Below, one piece after another: positions 53,649 through 62,437 of a DNA stretch of 64,000 nt. The stretch comes from Phycisphaerae bacterium (lineage in GTDB: Bacteria > Planctomycetota > Phycisphaerae > Phycisphaerales > SM1A02), in contig PAHO01000014.1 in NCBI GenBank assembly GCA_002705085.1, forward strand, positions 1 through 64,000, given 5' to 3'. Both the position numbers and the translations under genes were made by a program. The notes beneath the pieces are model-generated. The model did not search any database. It was not told the DNA's origin and saw nothing but the letters and a program-made list of their open reading frames with translations. Position 1 is the first letter of the stretch, and the number at the start of each line of letters is the position of its first letter.

Positions 53649-53870
53649 TCAGACGTTTGCGGCACCGGCACGGACCGAGCGGAACAGCATTCGGCCCACC
53701 CGGCGCATTTCACAGCTCTTGAAATAAGCCGGGACTCGGTAGCTGCGAAGCAACTTCCCAGACTTGTGGCTTCGCTGCTTGCGGGTGAACGCACGATGGA
53801 ATTTCACGCGGCCGGTGCCGGTGAATCGGATGCGCTTGAGAAGGCCTTTGTTGGGTTTACGACCGTGCAT
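53649..53870 (-). CDS. rpmI: 50S ribosomal protein L35
   Basis: 73 residues: GLLKRIRFTGTGRVKFHRAF, then RSHKSGKLLRSYRVPAYFKS, ending RRVGRMLFRSVRAGAANV. This is a basic L35 with a diverged N-terminus and a ~10-residue C-terminal extension. An AGGA lies 8 nt before ATG 53870. infC, normally just upstream, is missing. Confidence 0.9.
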   Translation of the reverse strand: MHGRKPNKGLLKRIRFTGTGRVKFHRAFTRKQRSHKSGKLLRSYRVPAYFKSCEMRRVGRMLFRSVRAGAANV

Positions 53871-53914
53871 TGGCAAATTCCTGAAGTTCTCCCCCGAATA
53901 TTGGGGAAAGGACA

Positions 53915-53943
53915 ATCCTACCAACACCCAAGGCTGGACGCAA
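53915..53943 (-). promoter_or_regulatory. Promoter of rpmI-rplT
   Basis: On the minus strand TTGCGT (53938-53943) and TAGGAT (53915-53920) are separated by 17 bp. The ~38-nt leader contains a small hairpin (CCCC/GGGG around AATATTC) before the rpmI ATG. Confidence 0.6.
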
Positions 53944-53969
53944 CGGCAGAACCGAAGGCCGAAGGATGC

Positions 53970-54890
53970 TCAACGGGCCAGAAAAACGTCCTGAGGATCA
54001 ATCAATGCGAATTTCGGCAAGCTGGTGTGGCCCCGAGGCACCCAAACGGCATCCACCCGCCCCTTGTTGATCCAGACCGGCCGGCGGGCGGAACGGACCG
54101 AGAGATCGGCCAACAACAAATGGGAGCATCGACCAGAATGCGAAAGGGCACCACTCATAGGACCCGGGGCGGGGACCCCCAGCATGCTGGCAACTTGGAG
54201 AGGATTGGGATCACCCACGATGGGCCGTTGTGGATCGAAGCGATCCACCCGGATCCGGCCCGGTCCCACCTGCACGGAATAGAACGAGATGCCCGACTTC
54301 TCTCCTCGGCAGCAGGGACAATTCACCCTTTGGTGTGGGCAGTAGCCGTCATCGACAAACTGACGCACGGTGGCAAGGGAAGGCACCACGTCCCAATTCG
54401 ACGCGGGAACTTCTCGACGATGATCACTGGCAAACGACTCGACCGCCGTACCGAGCGCGCGGATGTTGGCACCACACAATTCGTCTCGACTGTGCAACTT
54501 GGCCCCCCGACCGAGGGCCAATACGATTGAAGTGGCCAAGAGCAAACTCGCAGCCACTCCAAAAAGATCTGGCAATCGGAATTGGAACCCGCCGCTACCA
54601 GCACCATCAACTGCTGGCGAAAATGCTGGCGAAGTGCCTTTGGACGCCGCGGCTCTTGGTGTGCTTTTGATACGAGCCAGCGTGGCGTGCACCAAAACAT
54701 CCTCGGCGGGCGGAGTGGCACGAAGGGCTTCGAGCGGATCAAGTCGAGCCATCAACTGCTCGGCCTCATCGGATTCAGGTTGCCATCCCGAATTCACCAG
54801 TTCATCCAGACCAGGGACGTCCTGACAGTCCTCAGGTAGAGAGAACAAATCACGCTCGTCGTCAGAGGGTTTCCGCGGCGTTTCACTCAT
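53970..54890 (-). CDS. Membrane protein paired with ECF sigma factor, probable anti-sigma factor
   Basis: 306 residues. The N-terminal ~110 residues are acidic and cytoplasmic, with no HxxxCxxC zinc motif. One membrane segment (~118-137, FGVAASLLLATSIVLALG) follows. The outer part has CGANIRALGTAVESFASDH, a prepilin-like pattern common in planctomycete secreted proteins, and a Cys cluster CPHQRVNCPCC. The ATG overlaps the sigma stop by ATGA, the main reason for calling it an anti-sigma factor. Confidence 0.7.
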   Translation of the reverse strand: MSETPRKPSDDERDLFSLPEDCQDVPGLDELVNSGWQPESDEAEQLMARLDPLEALRATPPAEDVLVHATLARIKSTPRAAASKGTSPAFSPAVDGAGSGGFQFRLPDLFGVAASLLLATSIVLALGRGAKLHSRDELCGANIRALGTAVESFASDHRREVPASNWDVVPSLATVRQFVDDGYCPHQRVNCPCCRGEKSGISFYSVQVGPGRIRVDRFDPQRPIVGDPNPLQVASMLGVPAPGPMSGALSHSGRCSHLLLADLSVRSARRPVWINKGRVDAVWVPRGHTSLPKFALIDPQDVFLAR

Positions 54891-55495
54891 TGCTCTGGCT
54901 CCTCCCCCCAAAGCTCTCCAAAGGCTCGGACCGCACCGTGCAGGCGACTTTTTACGGTGCCCACGGGGATGTTCAGAATATCCGCCACTTGGGCGTAGGA
55001 CATCCGCTGAAAATAGGTCAGTAACAAGATTTCTCGCTGGGCATCACCCAGTCGATCGACCACCGCCCGAACCCGGTTTGTTTGTTCCGCGCCTTGCAGT
55101 GGGCCTTGGGGATCATTGCCATTGGCCGGCATCAAATCAACCATGGCGACTGCATCATCTGATCCACCAACTGGCGTGTCCAAAGAAACGCTGGGCCGGC
55201 GACGCAACCAACGCCGAGCATCCCGAGCTTTGTTGGTGGCAATGGTGTACAGCCAAGGCTTCAACCGCCGGTCAACATCAAAGCTGGCTGCAGACAGGTG
55301 GATCTGGAGGAAGGTCTCCTGAAAAACATCTTCGGCCAATGCTCGGGAACCCGTAAATCGCACCAAGTAACCGAAGAGTTCATCCCGATACCGACGGATC
55401 AATTCATCGATTGCGCCAGCTTGACCATCAACGTGGTGTTTCACCAAACGTTCATCAGATTCGGTTTGAAGATCAATGGACACGGGATGTGCCAT
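54887..55495 (-). CDS. ECF sigma factor
   Basis: About 202 residues. Region 2 (YLVRFTGSRALAEDVFQETF, then LKPWLYTIATNKARDARRWL) and region 4 (DILNIPVGTVKSRLHGAVRA) are clear, separated by a linker of ~50 residues. ATG 55495 gives MAHPVSIDLQTESDERLVKH; an in-frame ATG at 55555 and a GTG at 55573 are alternatives. The gene overlaps the downstream membrane protein, a usual sigma/anti-sigma arrangement. Confidence 0.92.
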   Translation of the reverse strand: MAHPVSIDLQTESDERLVKHHVDGQAGAIDELIRRYRDELFGYLVRFTGSRALAEDVFQETFLQIHLSAASFDVDRRLKPWLYTIATNKARDARRWLRRRPSVSLDTPVGGSDDAVAMVDLMPANGNDPQGPLQGAEQTNRVRAVVDRLGDAQREILLLTYFQRMSYAQVADILNIPVGTVKSRLHGAVRAFGELWGEEPEQ

Positions 55496-55591
55496 GCTAT
55501 CGGTCAAACCGAGGGTGCTGCCAAAGGCAGGCAGGTGAAGCGCGAAGCCCGTCATAGGGTTGCTACGTTCCACATTCGGAAGGAGTTCAAC

Positions 55592-56074
55592 TCAATCTGA
55601 GGGGCGTCCCTGTCGCCAAATGGCCCAAGGGTCACCCTCCCAGGCATACCGAGCATTGGGCAATTCAGCTCCCCCGCCCTGTCCAGTGCATCGCTCGCAA
55701 AACTGCAAGAGTTCTGCAGCTTGGCTCTGAGGCAGTCGATGGGACCAACGACGGCCGTTGGCCGCCAAATCCACCTGAACCATGCCCGTAGGGCACGGCG
55801 TGGCCAAAACCACACTCTCGGGGGGCGCTCCCAGCCCAAGCGTTGCAATCTGAGCTTCCAGAGACAACTGATCTTGTTTCGAAAGCCGCCGAACACAAGG
55901 AATGGGCCCCGGATCGGTGGTCTGACCAACCCGGCCAAAGCCATCAAAGCCATACCGAAGGGTGATTGGATCTTGGGGAATGGTGATCACGCAGGCCAAG
56001 CCGGGAGAAACCACCGAGGATCGACAACTCGCCAAAAGGACCCCGATCAACAAAATGCAGCATCGAGCAGACAC
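55592..56074 (-). CDS. Small lipoprotein of unknown function
   Basis: 160 residues from a GTG. The N-terminus CCILLIGVLLASC ends in a lipobox (LLASC), so the mature protein should be lipid-anchored. The rest has a few cysteines (CPTG, CERC) and no recognised fold. A TACAAT hexamer lies 6 nt before the GTG. It is divergent from pheT. Confidence 0.75.
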   Translation of the reverse strand: MSARCCILLIGVLLASCRSSVVSPGLACVITIPQDPITLRYGFDGFGRVGQTTDPGPIPCVRRLSKQDQLSLEAQIATLGLGAPPESVVLATPCPTGMVQVDLAANGRRWSHRLPQSQAAELLQFCERCTGQGGGAELPNARYAWEGDPWAIWRQGRPSD

Positions 56075-56080
56075 GCCTCG

Positions 56081-56086
56081 ATTGTA
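56081..56086 (-). promoter_or_regulatory. Candidate -10 element of the small lipoprotein gene
   Basis: TACAAT on the minus strand, 6 nt before the GTG at 56074. This implies a leaderless transcript. Confidence 0.45.
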
Positions 56087-56091
56087 CGGGT

Positions 56092-56121
56092 TTGGCCGAA
56101 AGGCCCCCTCCCGGATACTCT
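56092..56121 (+). promoter_or_regulatory. Candidate promoter of pheT
   Basis: TTGGCC (56092-56097) and TACTCT (56116-56121) are separated by 18 bp. The -10 ends 9 nt before the ATG, so the leader would be about 3 nt. Confidence 0.5.
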
Positions 56122-56130
56122 CGACAATCT

Positions 56131-58152
56131 ATGGACGCCTCTCTCCGATGGATCAATGCCCTCTTGGACCGCCCAGTGGAGTGTGAGGAGGCTGCAGACC
56201 TCCTGACGCGGGCGGGCTTCCCGGTCGAACACACTGAACCCGTGAGCACCCGAATGGGAGAAGACATCCGGTTGGACGTGGAGACCACCTCCAACCGTGG
56301 CGATTGCAACGCCCACTTGGGCCTCGCTCGAGAAGTGGTTGCTTTAACCGACCGGCAGCTCAAAGATCCAACCCAACTTGAACCAGCTGATCCCGTCGGT
56401 TCGTCAGAGGCTGGTGTGGTGGTGGAGAACCAGGCCCCCGAAGATTGTTTGATTTACCACGCTCGCATCGTTCGTGGTGTCAAGGTGGGACCGTCTCCAG
56501 ATTGGCTTGCTGCTCATTTGGAAGCTCGCGGAGATGTTCCACGCAACAACATCGTTGATGCCACCAACTATGTCCTTCACGAACTTGGACACCCCGTTCA
56601 TGCTTTTGATTTGGACAAACTGCAAGGCGGACGAATCGAGATCAGGTATGCCCAGAGCGGGGAAAAGATGCTTCCCCTTGGCGCAGAGGCCAAAGAAATC
56701 GAACTGTCGACCGAAGATCTCGTCATCGCTGATGGAGCGCAGCCGGTGGCTCTGGCGGGAGTCAAAGGTGGCGCAGCCTCAAGCGTGGATGAAAACACCA
56801 CAGATCTTTTGCTGGAGACCGCAACCTTTACCCCGAGTGCCGTCCGAAGATCCAGTCGGCGGCATGGCATCGCGAGCGACTCTTCCTACCGATTTGAACG
56901 CCAAGTGCCCGATCGACAGGTCCCCATCGCCGCCGAACGCCTGCTTCAGTTGATTCTTTCGGTTGCCGGTGGAGAAGCAGCGCCGCCGACCATGGTTGGC
57001 ACCATTGCTCCGGCGCCGAAAATGACTTTGCGGTTCGCCCGACTCAAGACCATCCTTGGCATTGACATCCCCGCACAAAGAGTGGTCGAAATCCTAGACG
57101 CCCTCGGCTTGCAACCTGTTCATGAAGGCGACACCGTTTCTTGTACCGCCCCCATTGGTCGAGCGGACCTGAACCGTGAAATTGACTTGATTGAAGAAGT
57201 GGCCCGCATTCATGGTTTGGAATCACTTCCGATTGAAGATGCCGCGACCATCAGAATCAGACCCGCGCAGTCCACGGAAATTGCTCGCCGCATGGTCCGC
57301 GACATGCTGGTCGGCTTCGGCGCGTACGAAACCGTCTCACACACCTTGGTCTCAGAAGCGGCAGCCAAGCGATTCTTGGATCAAGGGCACCGCGGTCTTC
57401 GGGTGGATGACGAGCGGGCCGGCGGAACGCCCATCCTTCGCCCCTCGCTGATCGACACCTTGACCACCATCGCCGGAAGGAATCTTGATGCTTCTGGTCG
57501 GAGAGCCGCGCTGTTTGAAGTCGCGGCGGTCTTCCATGAACATGAGGGAGGACACGAAGAGAGAACCGCGACGGCCCTCTTGATGCCATGTCAGGATGAA
57601 ACTTCTTTGCAACCCATCCGCGGCTGCATCGATCGGATCGTGAACATGCTCACTGGTGAAACGCCAACCGCGGCCCCCGCCGAACGCATTTGGTCCGCGC
57701 CCGGAGCAGATCTCCAGTGGCAAGGCCTTCCCATTGGCCACCTGGGGTTGTTGGCACCGGAGATTGTGGACGCCCATGGTCTTGAAGGAGAATGGGCGGC
57801 TTGTGAGCTCTTCTTGGAACCTCTTCTTTCTCATTGGCCACCAGAAATCTCGGTGACACCACCTCCCGCCTTCCCCGCGATTGAACGCGACCTTTCATTG
57901 GTCTTGTCTGATGATGTTCAGTGGCACGCCATCTCATCGCTCATCAAGAACCTCGAACTGCCCGCCTTTGATTCGGTCGAATACGTGGGTGTCTTCCGCG
58001 GGAAACAAGTCACAGCTGGACGCAAAAGTTTGACCCTTCGCCTTCGATTCCGAGCGGAGGATCGGACCCTGACGCATGAAGAAGTGGATGCCCCGGTCAC
58101 CCAAGTGGTCGAGGCCTGCGCAAACCAATTTGGCGCGGAACTCCGACAATGA
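56131..58152 (+). CDS. pheT: Phenylalanyl-tRNA synthetase beta subunit, short form
   Basis: 673 residues against ~790-800 for typical PheT. Domain B1 starts the protein, then runs directly into RLDVETTSNRGDCNAHLGLA, so the ~110-residue EMAP-II-like tRNA-binding domain normally inserted here is absent. B3/B4 (VDATNYVLHELGHPVHAFD), B5 and the degenerate class II core follow. The FDX-ACB anticodon domain (~580-673, PPAFPAIERDLSLVL) closes the protein. It is far from pheS. The downstream gene overlaps by 4 bp. Confidence 0.95.
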   Translation: MDASLRWINALLDRPVECEEAADLLTRAGFPVEHTEPVSTRMGEDIRLDVETTSNRGDCNAHLGLAREVVALTDRQLKDPTQLEPADPVGSSEAGVVVENQAPEDCLIYHARIVRGVKVGPSPDWLAAHLEARGDVPRNNIVDATNYVLHELGHPVHAFDLDKLQGGRIEIRYAQSGEKMLPLGAEAKEIELSTEDLVIADGAQPVALAGVKGGAASSVDENTTDLLLETATFTPSAVRRSSRRHGIASDSSYRFERQVPDRQVPIAAERLLQLILSVAGGEAAPPTMVGTIAPAPKMTLRFARLKTILGIDIPAQRVVEILDALGLQPVHEGDTVSCTAPIGRADLNREIDLIEEVARIHGLESLPIEDAATIRIRPAQSTEIARRMVRDMLVGFGAYETVSHTLVSEAAAKRFLDQGHRGLRVDDERAGGTPILRPSLIDTLTTIAGRNLDASGRRAALFEVAAVFHEHEGGHEERTATALLMPCQDETSLQPIRGCIDRIVNMLTGETPTAAPAERIWSAPGADLQWQGLPIGHLGLLAPEIVDAHGLEGEWAACELFLEPLLSHWPPEISVTPPPAFPAIERDLSLVLSDDVQWHAISSLIKNLELPAFDSVEYVGVFRGKQVTAGRKSLTLRLRFRAEDRTLTHEEVDAPVTQVVEACANQFGAELRQ

Positions 58153-58721
58153 GCGACTTCCGACACGAGAGTCTGAACCATTTTCTTGAGGCATTGGCAG
58201 AACGCTCCCCCGCTCCCGGTGGTGGCGCATCGGCGGGGGTGACTGTGGCCTTGGCAGCAGCCCAAGCGGAGATGGTGGTGGCGTGGACCAAACCAGAACA
58301 ACCAGAAACCATCACGTTCTTGCAGCAGGTCCGAGGTGAAGCTCTCGAACTGGCCGTGCGGGACGCTGATGCTTACCGCCGCTGGAGCGAATTGCAAAAA
58401 GACCGGGCAACCGACGATCCCGAATTGCAATCGGCCACCGAGGACATCATGGCTATTCCCGCTGCCCTGGCAACGCTATCCCTCACACTTCTCCGAGAGT
58501 GCGTGCGCTTGGCGCCAAAAACGAACCCTCGGCTTGGGTCTGATCTTGGCATCGCGGGCGCTCTGGCCGCCGCGGGCGTTCCATCGGCAGGCTGGAACAC
58601 CAAAGCCAACCTGCACTTGGTGAAGCCCGAGGAGCAAGATGTCATTCAACAGGCCTTGGCTGAGCAAGAAGCCGAAGCGAAGTCGCTCCTCGACGAACTG
58701 AATGCTTTCCTCTTGGGCTGA
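58149..58721 (+). CDS. Formiminotransferase-cyclodeaminase-like folate enzyme
   Basis: 190 residues, all helical. ERSPAPGGGASAGVTVALAA near the N-terminus is the family signature (cyclodeaminase half of FTCD; FchA methenyl-THF cyclohydrolases). It probably acts on formimino- or methenyl-tetrahydrofolate. The ATG overlaps the pheT stop by ATGA, so the two are co-translated. No histidine-degradation gene is near. Confidence 0.85.
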   Translation: MSDFRHESLNHFLEALAERSPAPGGGASAGVTVALAAAQAEMVVAWTKPEQPETITFLQQVRGEALELAVRDADAYRRWSELQKDRATDDPELQSATEDIMAIPAALATLSLTLLRECVRLAPKTNPRLGSDLGIAGALAAAGVPSAGWNTKANLHLVKPEEQDVIQQALAEQEAEAKSLLDELNAFLLG

Positions 58722-58759
58722 TTGAACCAACAGTTCCCGACCAACCGATACAAAGCCTG

Positions 58760-58936
58760 ATGGCTGCGCCCAAAAAATTTCTCATGGTGGTCTATCGCTG
58801 TTGCAACACCTACGGCCGGTTGACTCGCAACCCATCCAACACGGCCTACGAAGGTCGATGCCCGAAATGTGGCGCAAAAACCAGAGCGATCATCGGAGCC
58901 GAAGGCACCAATCGGAAGATTTTTCAAGCCGGTTGA
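58760..58936 (+). CDS. Small zinc-ribbon protein
   Basis: 58 residues: VVYRCCNTYGRLTRNP, then EGRCPKCGAKTRAIIGAEGT, ending RKIFQAG. Two Cys pairs (CC at 14-15 and CPKC at 34-37) form a zinc-ribbon-like unit. I recall similar tiny proteins from other Planctomycetes genomes, but no function is known to me. It lies 38 bp after the cyclodeaminase gene and could be the last gene of the pheT unit. Confidence 0.7.
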   Translation: MAAPKKFLMVVYRCCNTYGRLTRNPSNTAYEGRCPKCGAKTRAIIGAEGTNRKIFQAG

Positions 58937-58940
58937 CGGC

Positions 58941-59870
58941 TTAATCTTCTGGAGCGTTCTGAGCCACCATTTCCCGGAAAGTCTTGGTGAATTTCTGGGT
59001 GATTGGCCCCACCTTCCCATTGCCAATGACTCGGTCACCGATCTTGGAGGCACCGATCACTTCGGCCGCGGTCCCGGTCAGGAAGATCTCGTCCGCGTCG
59101 TAGAGGTCTTCAAGGCGAAGGGTTCGCTCCAGCACCGACACGTTGCAGGCTGGGGCAACCGTGTCGATCACGAACTGTCGAGTGATGCCCAACAAAAAGC
59201 CTGCGTCTGGAGCCGGCGTGGAAATGACACCGTCTTTGACCACAAAGATGTTGTCCCCCGTTCCTTCAGCCACCTCGCCTCTCGTATTCAGCATGATGGC
59301 CTCGTACAGACCTTGGCGCAGGGCTTCACATTTGGCGAGGATGTTGTTGAGGTAATTCAGACTCTTCACGGACGGGTCCAAGCATTCAACGGGGATGCGA
59401 GGCCGCTCGGCCACGATGACTTTCATCCCATCGCGGTACATCTCCTCGGGATACAAGCGGATGCTGTCGGCGATGCAAATCACCCCTGGCTCGGGGCAAC
59501 TGAACGGATTGAGACCCAACGTCCCTTCGCCTCGGGACAAAATCAGACGGATGTAGCCATCCTGAAGATTGTTGGCGGCCACGGTCTGGCGAGTGAGATC
59601 CTCGATCTCATCGATGCTCAACTTTGGATCCAGGTGGATGCGCTCGGCCGACTCCATCAAACGAACCAGATGGGAGCGGAGTTTGAAGATCCTTCCGTTG
59701 TAAATCCGGATGCCCTCAAAGACCCCGTCGCCGTAGAGGAAGCCATGATCAAAGACACTCACCTTGGCTTCTGACTGAGGAATCAACGTCCCGTTGATCC
59801 AAATCAGTCGCTGGTCGGTGGTGGAACCAGAATCGGGAGATGAGGCGGTAGCGGCGGAAGATTGAACCAT
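58941..59870 (-). CDS. ilvE: Branched-chain amino acid aminotransferase
   Basis: 309 residues, PLP fold type IV. SVFDHGFLYGDGVFEGIRIY near the N-terminus, the Schiff-base Lys in DPSVKSLNYLNNILAK and EVAEGTGDNIFVVKDG are diagnostic. It catalyses the last step of Leu/Ile/Val synthesis. ATG 59870 is chosen from the family N-terminus, and a TACACT hexamer lies 9 nt upstream. It converges on the zinc-ribbon gene. Confidence 0.95.
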   Translation of the reverse strand: MVQSSAATASSPDSGSTTDQRLIWINGTLIPQSEAKVSVFDHGFLYGDGVFEGIRIYNGRIFKLRSHLVRLMESAERIHLDPKLSIDEIEDLTRQTVAANNLQDGYIRLILSRGEGTLGLNPFSCPEPGVICIADSIRLYPEEMYRDGMKVIVAERPRIPVECLDPSVKSLNYLNNILAKCEALRQGLYEAIMLNTRGEVAEGTGDNIFVVKDGVISTPAPDAGFLLGITRQFVIDTVAPACNVSVLERTLRLEDLYDADEIFLTGTAAEVIGASKIGDRVIGNGKVGPITQKFTKTFREMVAQNAPED

Positions 59871-59879
59871 CACCCAAAA

Positions 59880-59885
59880 AGTGTA
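59880..59885 (-). promoter_or_regulatory. Candidate -10 element of ilvE
   Basis: TACACT on the minus strand, 9 nt before the ilvE ATG, with no Shine-Dalgarno between. It is identical to the pheS and rpsJ -10 hexamers. Confidence 0.45.
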
Positions 59886-59949
59886 GTCATTCACGACATC
59901 CCCCACCGTGACGTCGTGATTCTGGGGCCCAAACAGCCGATAGAAGAAC

Positions 59950-61857
59950 GTGACCCTCCTTTTTTGCATCCTTGTGGGCCTCGTTGATGGCCATGCCTTC
60001 GACTTGGCGGAAAATCGCTGCTTTGAGACTGCTTTGACGGATCCCACCGTGAGAGCGGATTGGCCGGCTTACATCACCAGCGAGGACGCAAACGGAACCC
60101 GCCTCTTACGCGTGCAAGCCAACTCTGGGGCGGTGGCCTTTCGACTCGACGGCCCCCAAGGGGCCACACCAGGCCCAGCCACCCTGCGCATCCAAGCGCA
60201 AGTCACCAACCTCGGTGGAGACCAGATCATGCTGGTCGCCCTTCGGGGAGAGACCCAAGTCACACACCTCGTGACCGAAGACGGCGACCATGAGATCAAC
60301 TTGCCGATTCCGGAAGGGGCCACGCCTCCATCGCTGTGGTGCAAAATCCTGCGTCAACATTTGGGAGAAGAAGTGACACCACGGACCCCGGTGCCCAACC
60401 CAAGACTTCGACTCGATCTGAGGTCGGTTCAAGTTTGGCCCCGTCGTGAGCTTCGCATCGTGAAGGATCACTCTGCCGTGGTGGCCCCCAACCAAGAACT
60501 TGTGTTGACATTGGAAGGAATCGATCCCGAAGGCGAACCGGTGGTGGTCACTGAAGTGTTGCCCAGTGGGGAGATGATGGAAGAAACCCTCACCGACGTG
60601 CTGCCCCGGCTGCAGATTGTCCGGACCTTCGAAGGACTTGGTCGATACCAATTGCACGTCCAACAAGGGGAGTTGGAAGCGGCTCAGAATGTGTGCATCG
60701 TGCCATCCGAGCCTTTGGTCAACACTCGCATTGCGTTCTTCGCCCCCCCCGCCTTTTTTGGCGACTTGCATCGATTCTCAACGACTCCACCGGTTGGCTC
60801 TCCGGTCAGCCGACCCATGACTTCAGCCAAACGAGTGGTCATTGAACGGGACCCCACCCAAATTGTGGACCGATCGACTCTGGTGGCCAACCTTGAGTTG
60901 GAACCGTCATTGGGCTTTGCGCCTGAATCTTTAAGTGACGATGAGTTCCGAAGAGCAGGCTTGCACCTTTTCACCAACCTTCGAAATGTCGTTTTGGCCC
61001 CCAACGGAGCGGACTCTGGACCTGATGCGGCCCGATGGCACACCTTGAGCAAACTGTCGAGGGCCACCGTGCAAGCCGAAGGACAACTCCCTGGCTCTGG
61101 CGTCAGGCAGCTGTTCCGGCAAGATGGGGCGTTGTATATCTGGGTCGACCGACCTGAATTCTCCTTTGTGCTCCCAGTGACCGAAGCAAGCCATCGCAGA
61201 AACGCTGATGGACATGTGGAAGCCACGGGGTTGGCTTCGGGGAACATCGAATCGGGAGTTCGCAACCTCATCGTCGGGCCCTTGCGAGAACCTGAAGTGC
61301 TGGTGCTTCGACAACTTGACTTTGCCCGACCGGTCCAACTGACCCGAAACCAAGAAGTCAGCGCGAATCTCCACATCCCCAACCCCAGAGATGTGATTTG
61401 GAAAGGAAAACTCCAAGCCAATCGATCGGGGCCACTGCGACTCCGACTGAGCAAAACCTCGCTGGAATTGCTCCCTGGACAGGAAGTCAATCTTCCCGTC
61501 AACGTCGAATGGCCCGGATCTTTCGTCAAACACGGGCGGCATCCCGTCGACTTGGAGATTCAAGAATCAACGGGGGGCACCATTACCGCCACCCTCGAAG
61601 TGGAAGTGGCGTTCCCCGGATTGAAAGTCGAGTTGGTCTCGGATGCACGCTTGGTCATGATGGCTTCTCAGCCACTCGACACCCAACTCACTTGGTGGAA
61701 CCAAGACACCAAACTCAAGCGGGAAGAACGTCAACGTCTCCGAGAGGGCCAGAGCATTGAACGGGTGGTGCCCGCGGAAGCAACGCACGTGGATGTGGTG
61801 TCAGGCATCCGCACCATCCGTTACGACCTTCAAGGCATGCGTGACGGTGGCTTCTGA
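59950..61857 (+). CDS. Large secreted protein of unknown function
   Basis: 635 residues from a GTG. A short signal peptide (TLLFCILVGLVDGHA) precedes a soluble, beta-rich protein with no membrane segment. The middle (VLTLEGIDPEGEPVVVTEVL) and the end (LRLRLSKTSLELLPGQEVNLPVNVEW) read like Ig-like/CARDB domains. I recognise no enzyme motif. It is divergent from ilvE and its 3' end overlaps a convergent gene by 28 bp. Confidence 0.75.
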   Translation: MTLLFCILVGLVDGHAFDLAENRCFETALTDPTVRADWPAYITSEDANGTRLLRVQANSGAVAFRLDGPQGATPGPATLRIQAQVTNLGGDQIMLVALRGETQVTHLVTEDGDHEINLPIPEGATPPSLWCKILRQHLGEEVTPRTPVPNPRLRLDLRSVQVWPRRELRIVKDHSAVVAPNQELVLTLEGIDPEGEPVVVTEVLPSGEMMEETLTDVLPRLQIVRTFEGLGRYQLHVQQGELEAAQNVCIVPSEPLVNTRIAFFAPPAFFGDLHRFSTTPPVGSPVSRPMTSAKRVVIERDPTQIVDRSTLVANLELEPSLGFAPESLSDDEFRRAGLHLFTNLRNVVLAPNGADSGPDAARWHTLSKLSRATVQAEGQLPGSGVRQLFRQDGALYIWVDRPEFSFVLPVTEASHRRNADGHVEATGLASGNIESGVRNLIVGPLREPEVLVLRQLDFARPVQLTRNQEVSANLHIPNPRDVIWKGKLQANRSGPLRLRLSKTSLELLPGQEVNLPVNVEWPGSFVKHGRHPVDLEIQESTGGTITATLEVEVAFPGLKVELVSDARLVMMASQPLDTQLTWWNQDTKLKREERQRLREGQSIERVVPAEATHVDVVSGIRTIRYDLQGMRDGGF

Positions 61858-62399
61858 CCCAAGAGGGTGCGCCAGAGCACATCGGTGACTTGCCAGCCAT
61901 TCGATTCCTCGCGCAATTCGATTCGCCAAGTGGTTGCTATGGGTCGACCTTCGTCCACTACCCGAACCTTCAATTCCACATGCACTCGATCTGAACGAAG
62001 CGTGGCCCCCTCGATCCTCAAAATCGTCCAAGAGGAAAATCGGTATCGAGCAGCCCGAGCGATTTGACGATCCAATGTGGCGAAATCTTGACGAGGTGAT
62101 TGCTCATCCCCAACGGCCCACCCTGCGTCGGGGTGCAATCGGGCACGGGCCGCCTCGATTTGGCCTTGGCAAACCTCTGCCACCAAACCTTCAACCACAG
62201 GAATCGCTCGCTCAGCAGGGGTTTCAACCAAACTGGCCGCAAGCCACACCCCGCAAGCCAAACCAAGACACCCCACCCCCGCATGACGAGGTCGGCTGAA
62301 GCCTTCACGCAATGCAAACCCCAACATGGCGAATCCCAAGAGCATCAAGGGGATTGCAACGGGATATGGATTGGCCATCAAAGCGTCAAATTCGACCAT
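61830..62399 (-). CDS. Membrane-anchored protein with NTF2-like C-terminal region
   Basis: About 189 residues. Two hydrophobic segments near the N-terminus (VAIPLMLLGFAMLGFALREG and VGCLGLACGVWLAASLV) are followed by ~120 residues resembling SnoaL/NTF2-like folds (VVEGLVAEVCQGQIEAARAR onward, ending NGWQVTDVLWRTLL). ATG 62399 is preferred since TAGGAT lies 7 nt upstream; ATG 62408 overlaps that hexamer. Its function is unknown. Confidence 0.65.
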   Translation of the reverse strand: MVEFDALMANPYPVAIPLMLLGFAMLGFALREGFSRPRHAGVGCLGLACGVWLAASLVETPAERAIPVVEGLVAEVCQGQIEAARARLHPDAGWAVGDEQSPRQDFATLDRQIARAARYRFSSWTILRIEGATLRSDRVHVELKVRVVDEGRPIATTWRIELREESNGWQVTDVLWRTLLGQKPPSRMP

Positions 62400-62437
62400 T
62401 GGATCCATCCTAAATCCTTTTCAGTCCCCCGCGGCGC

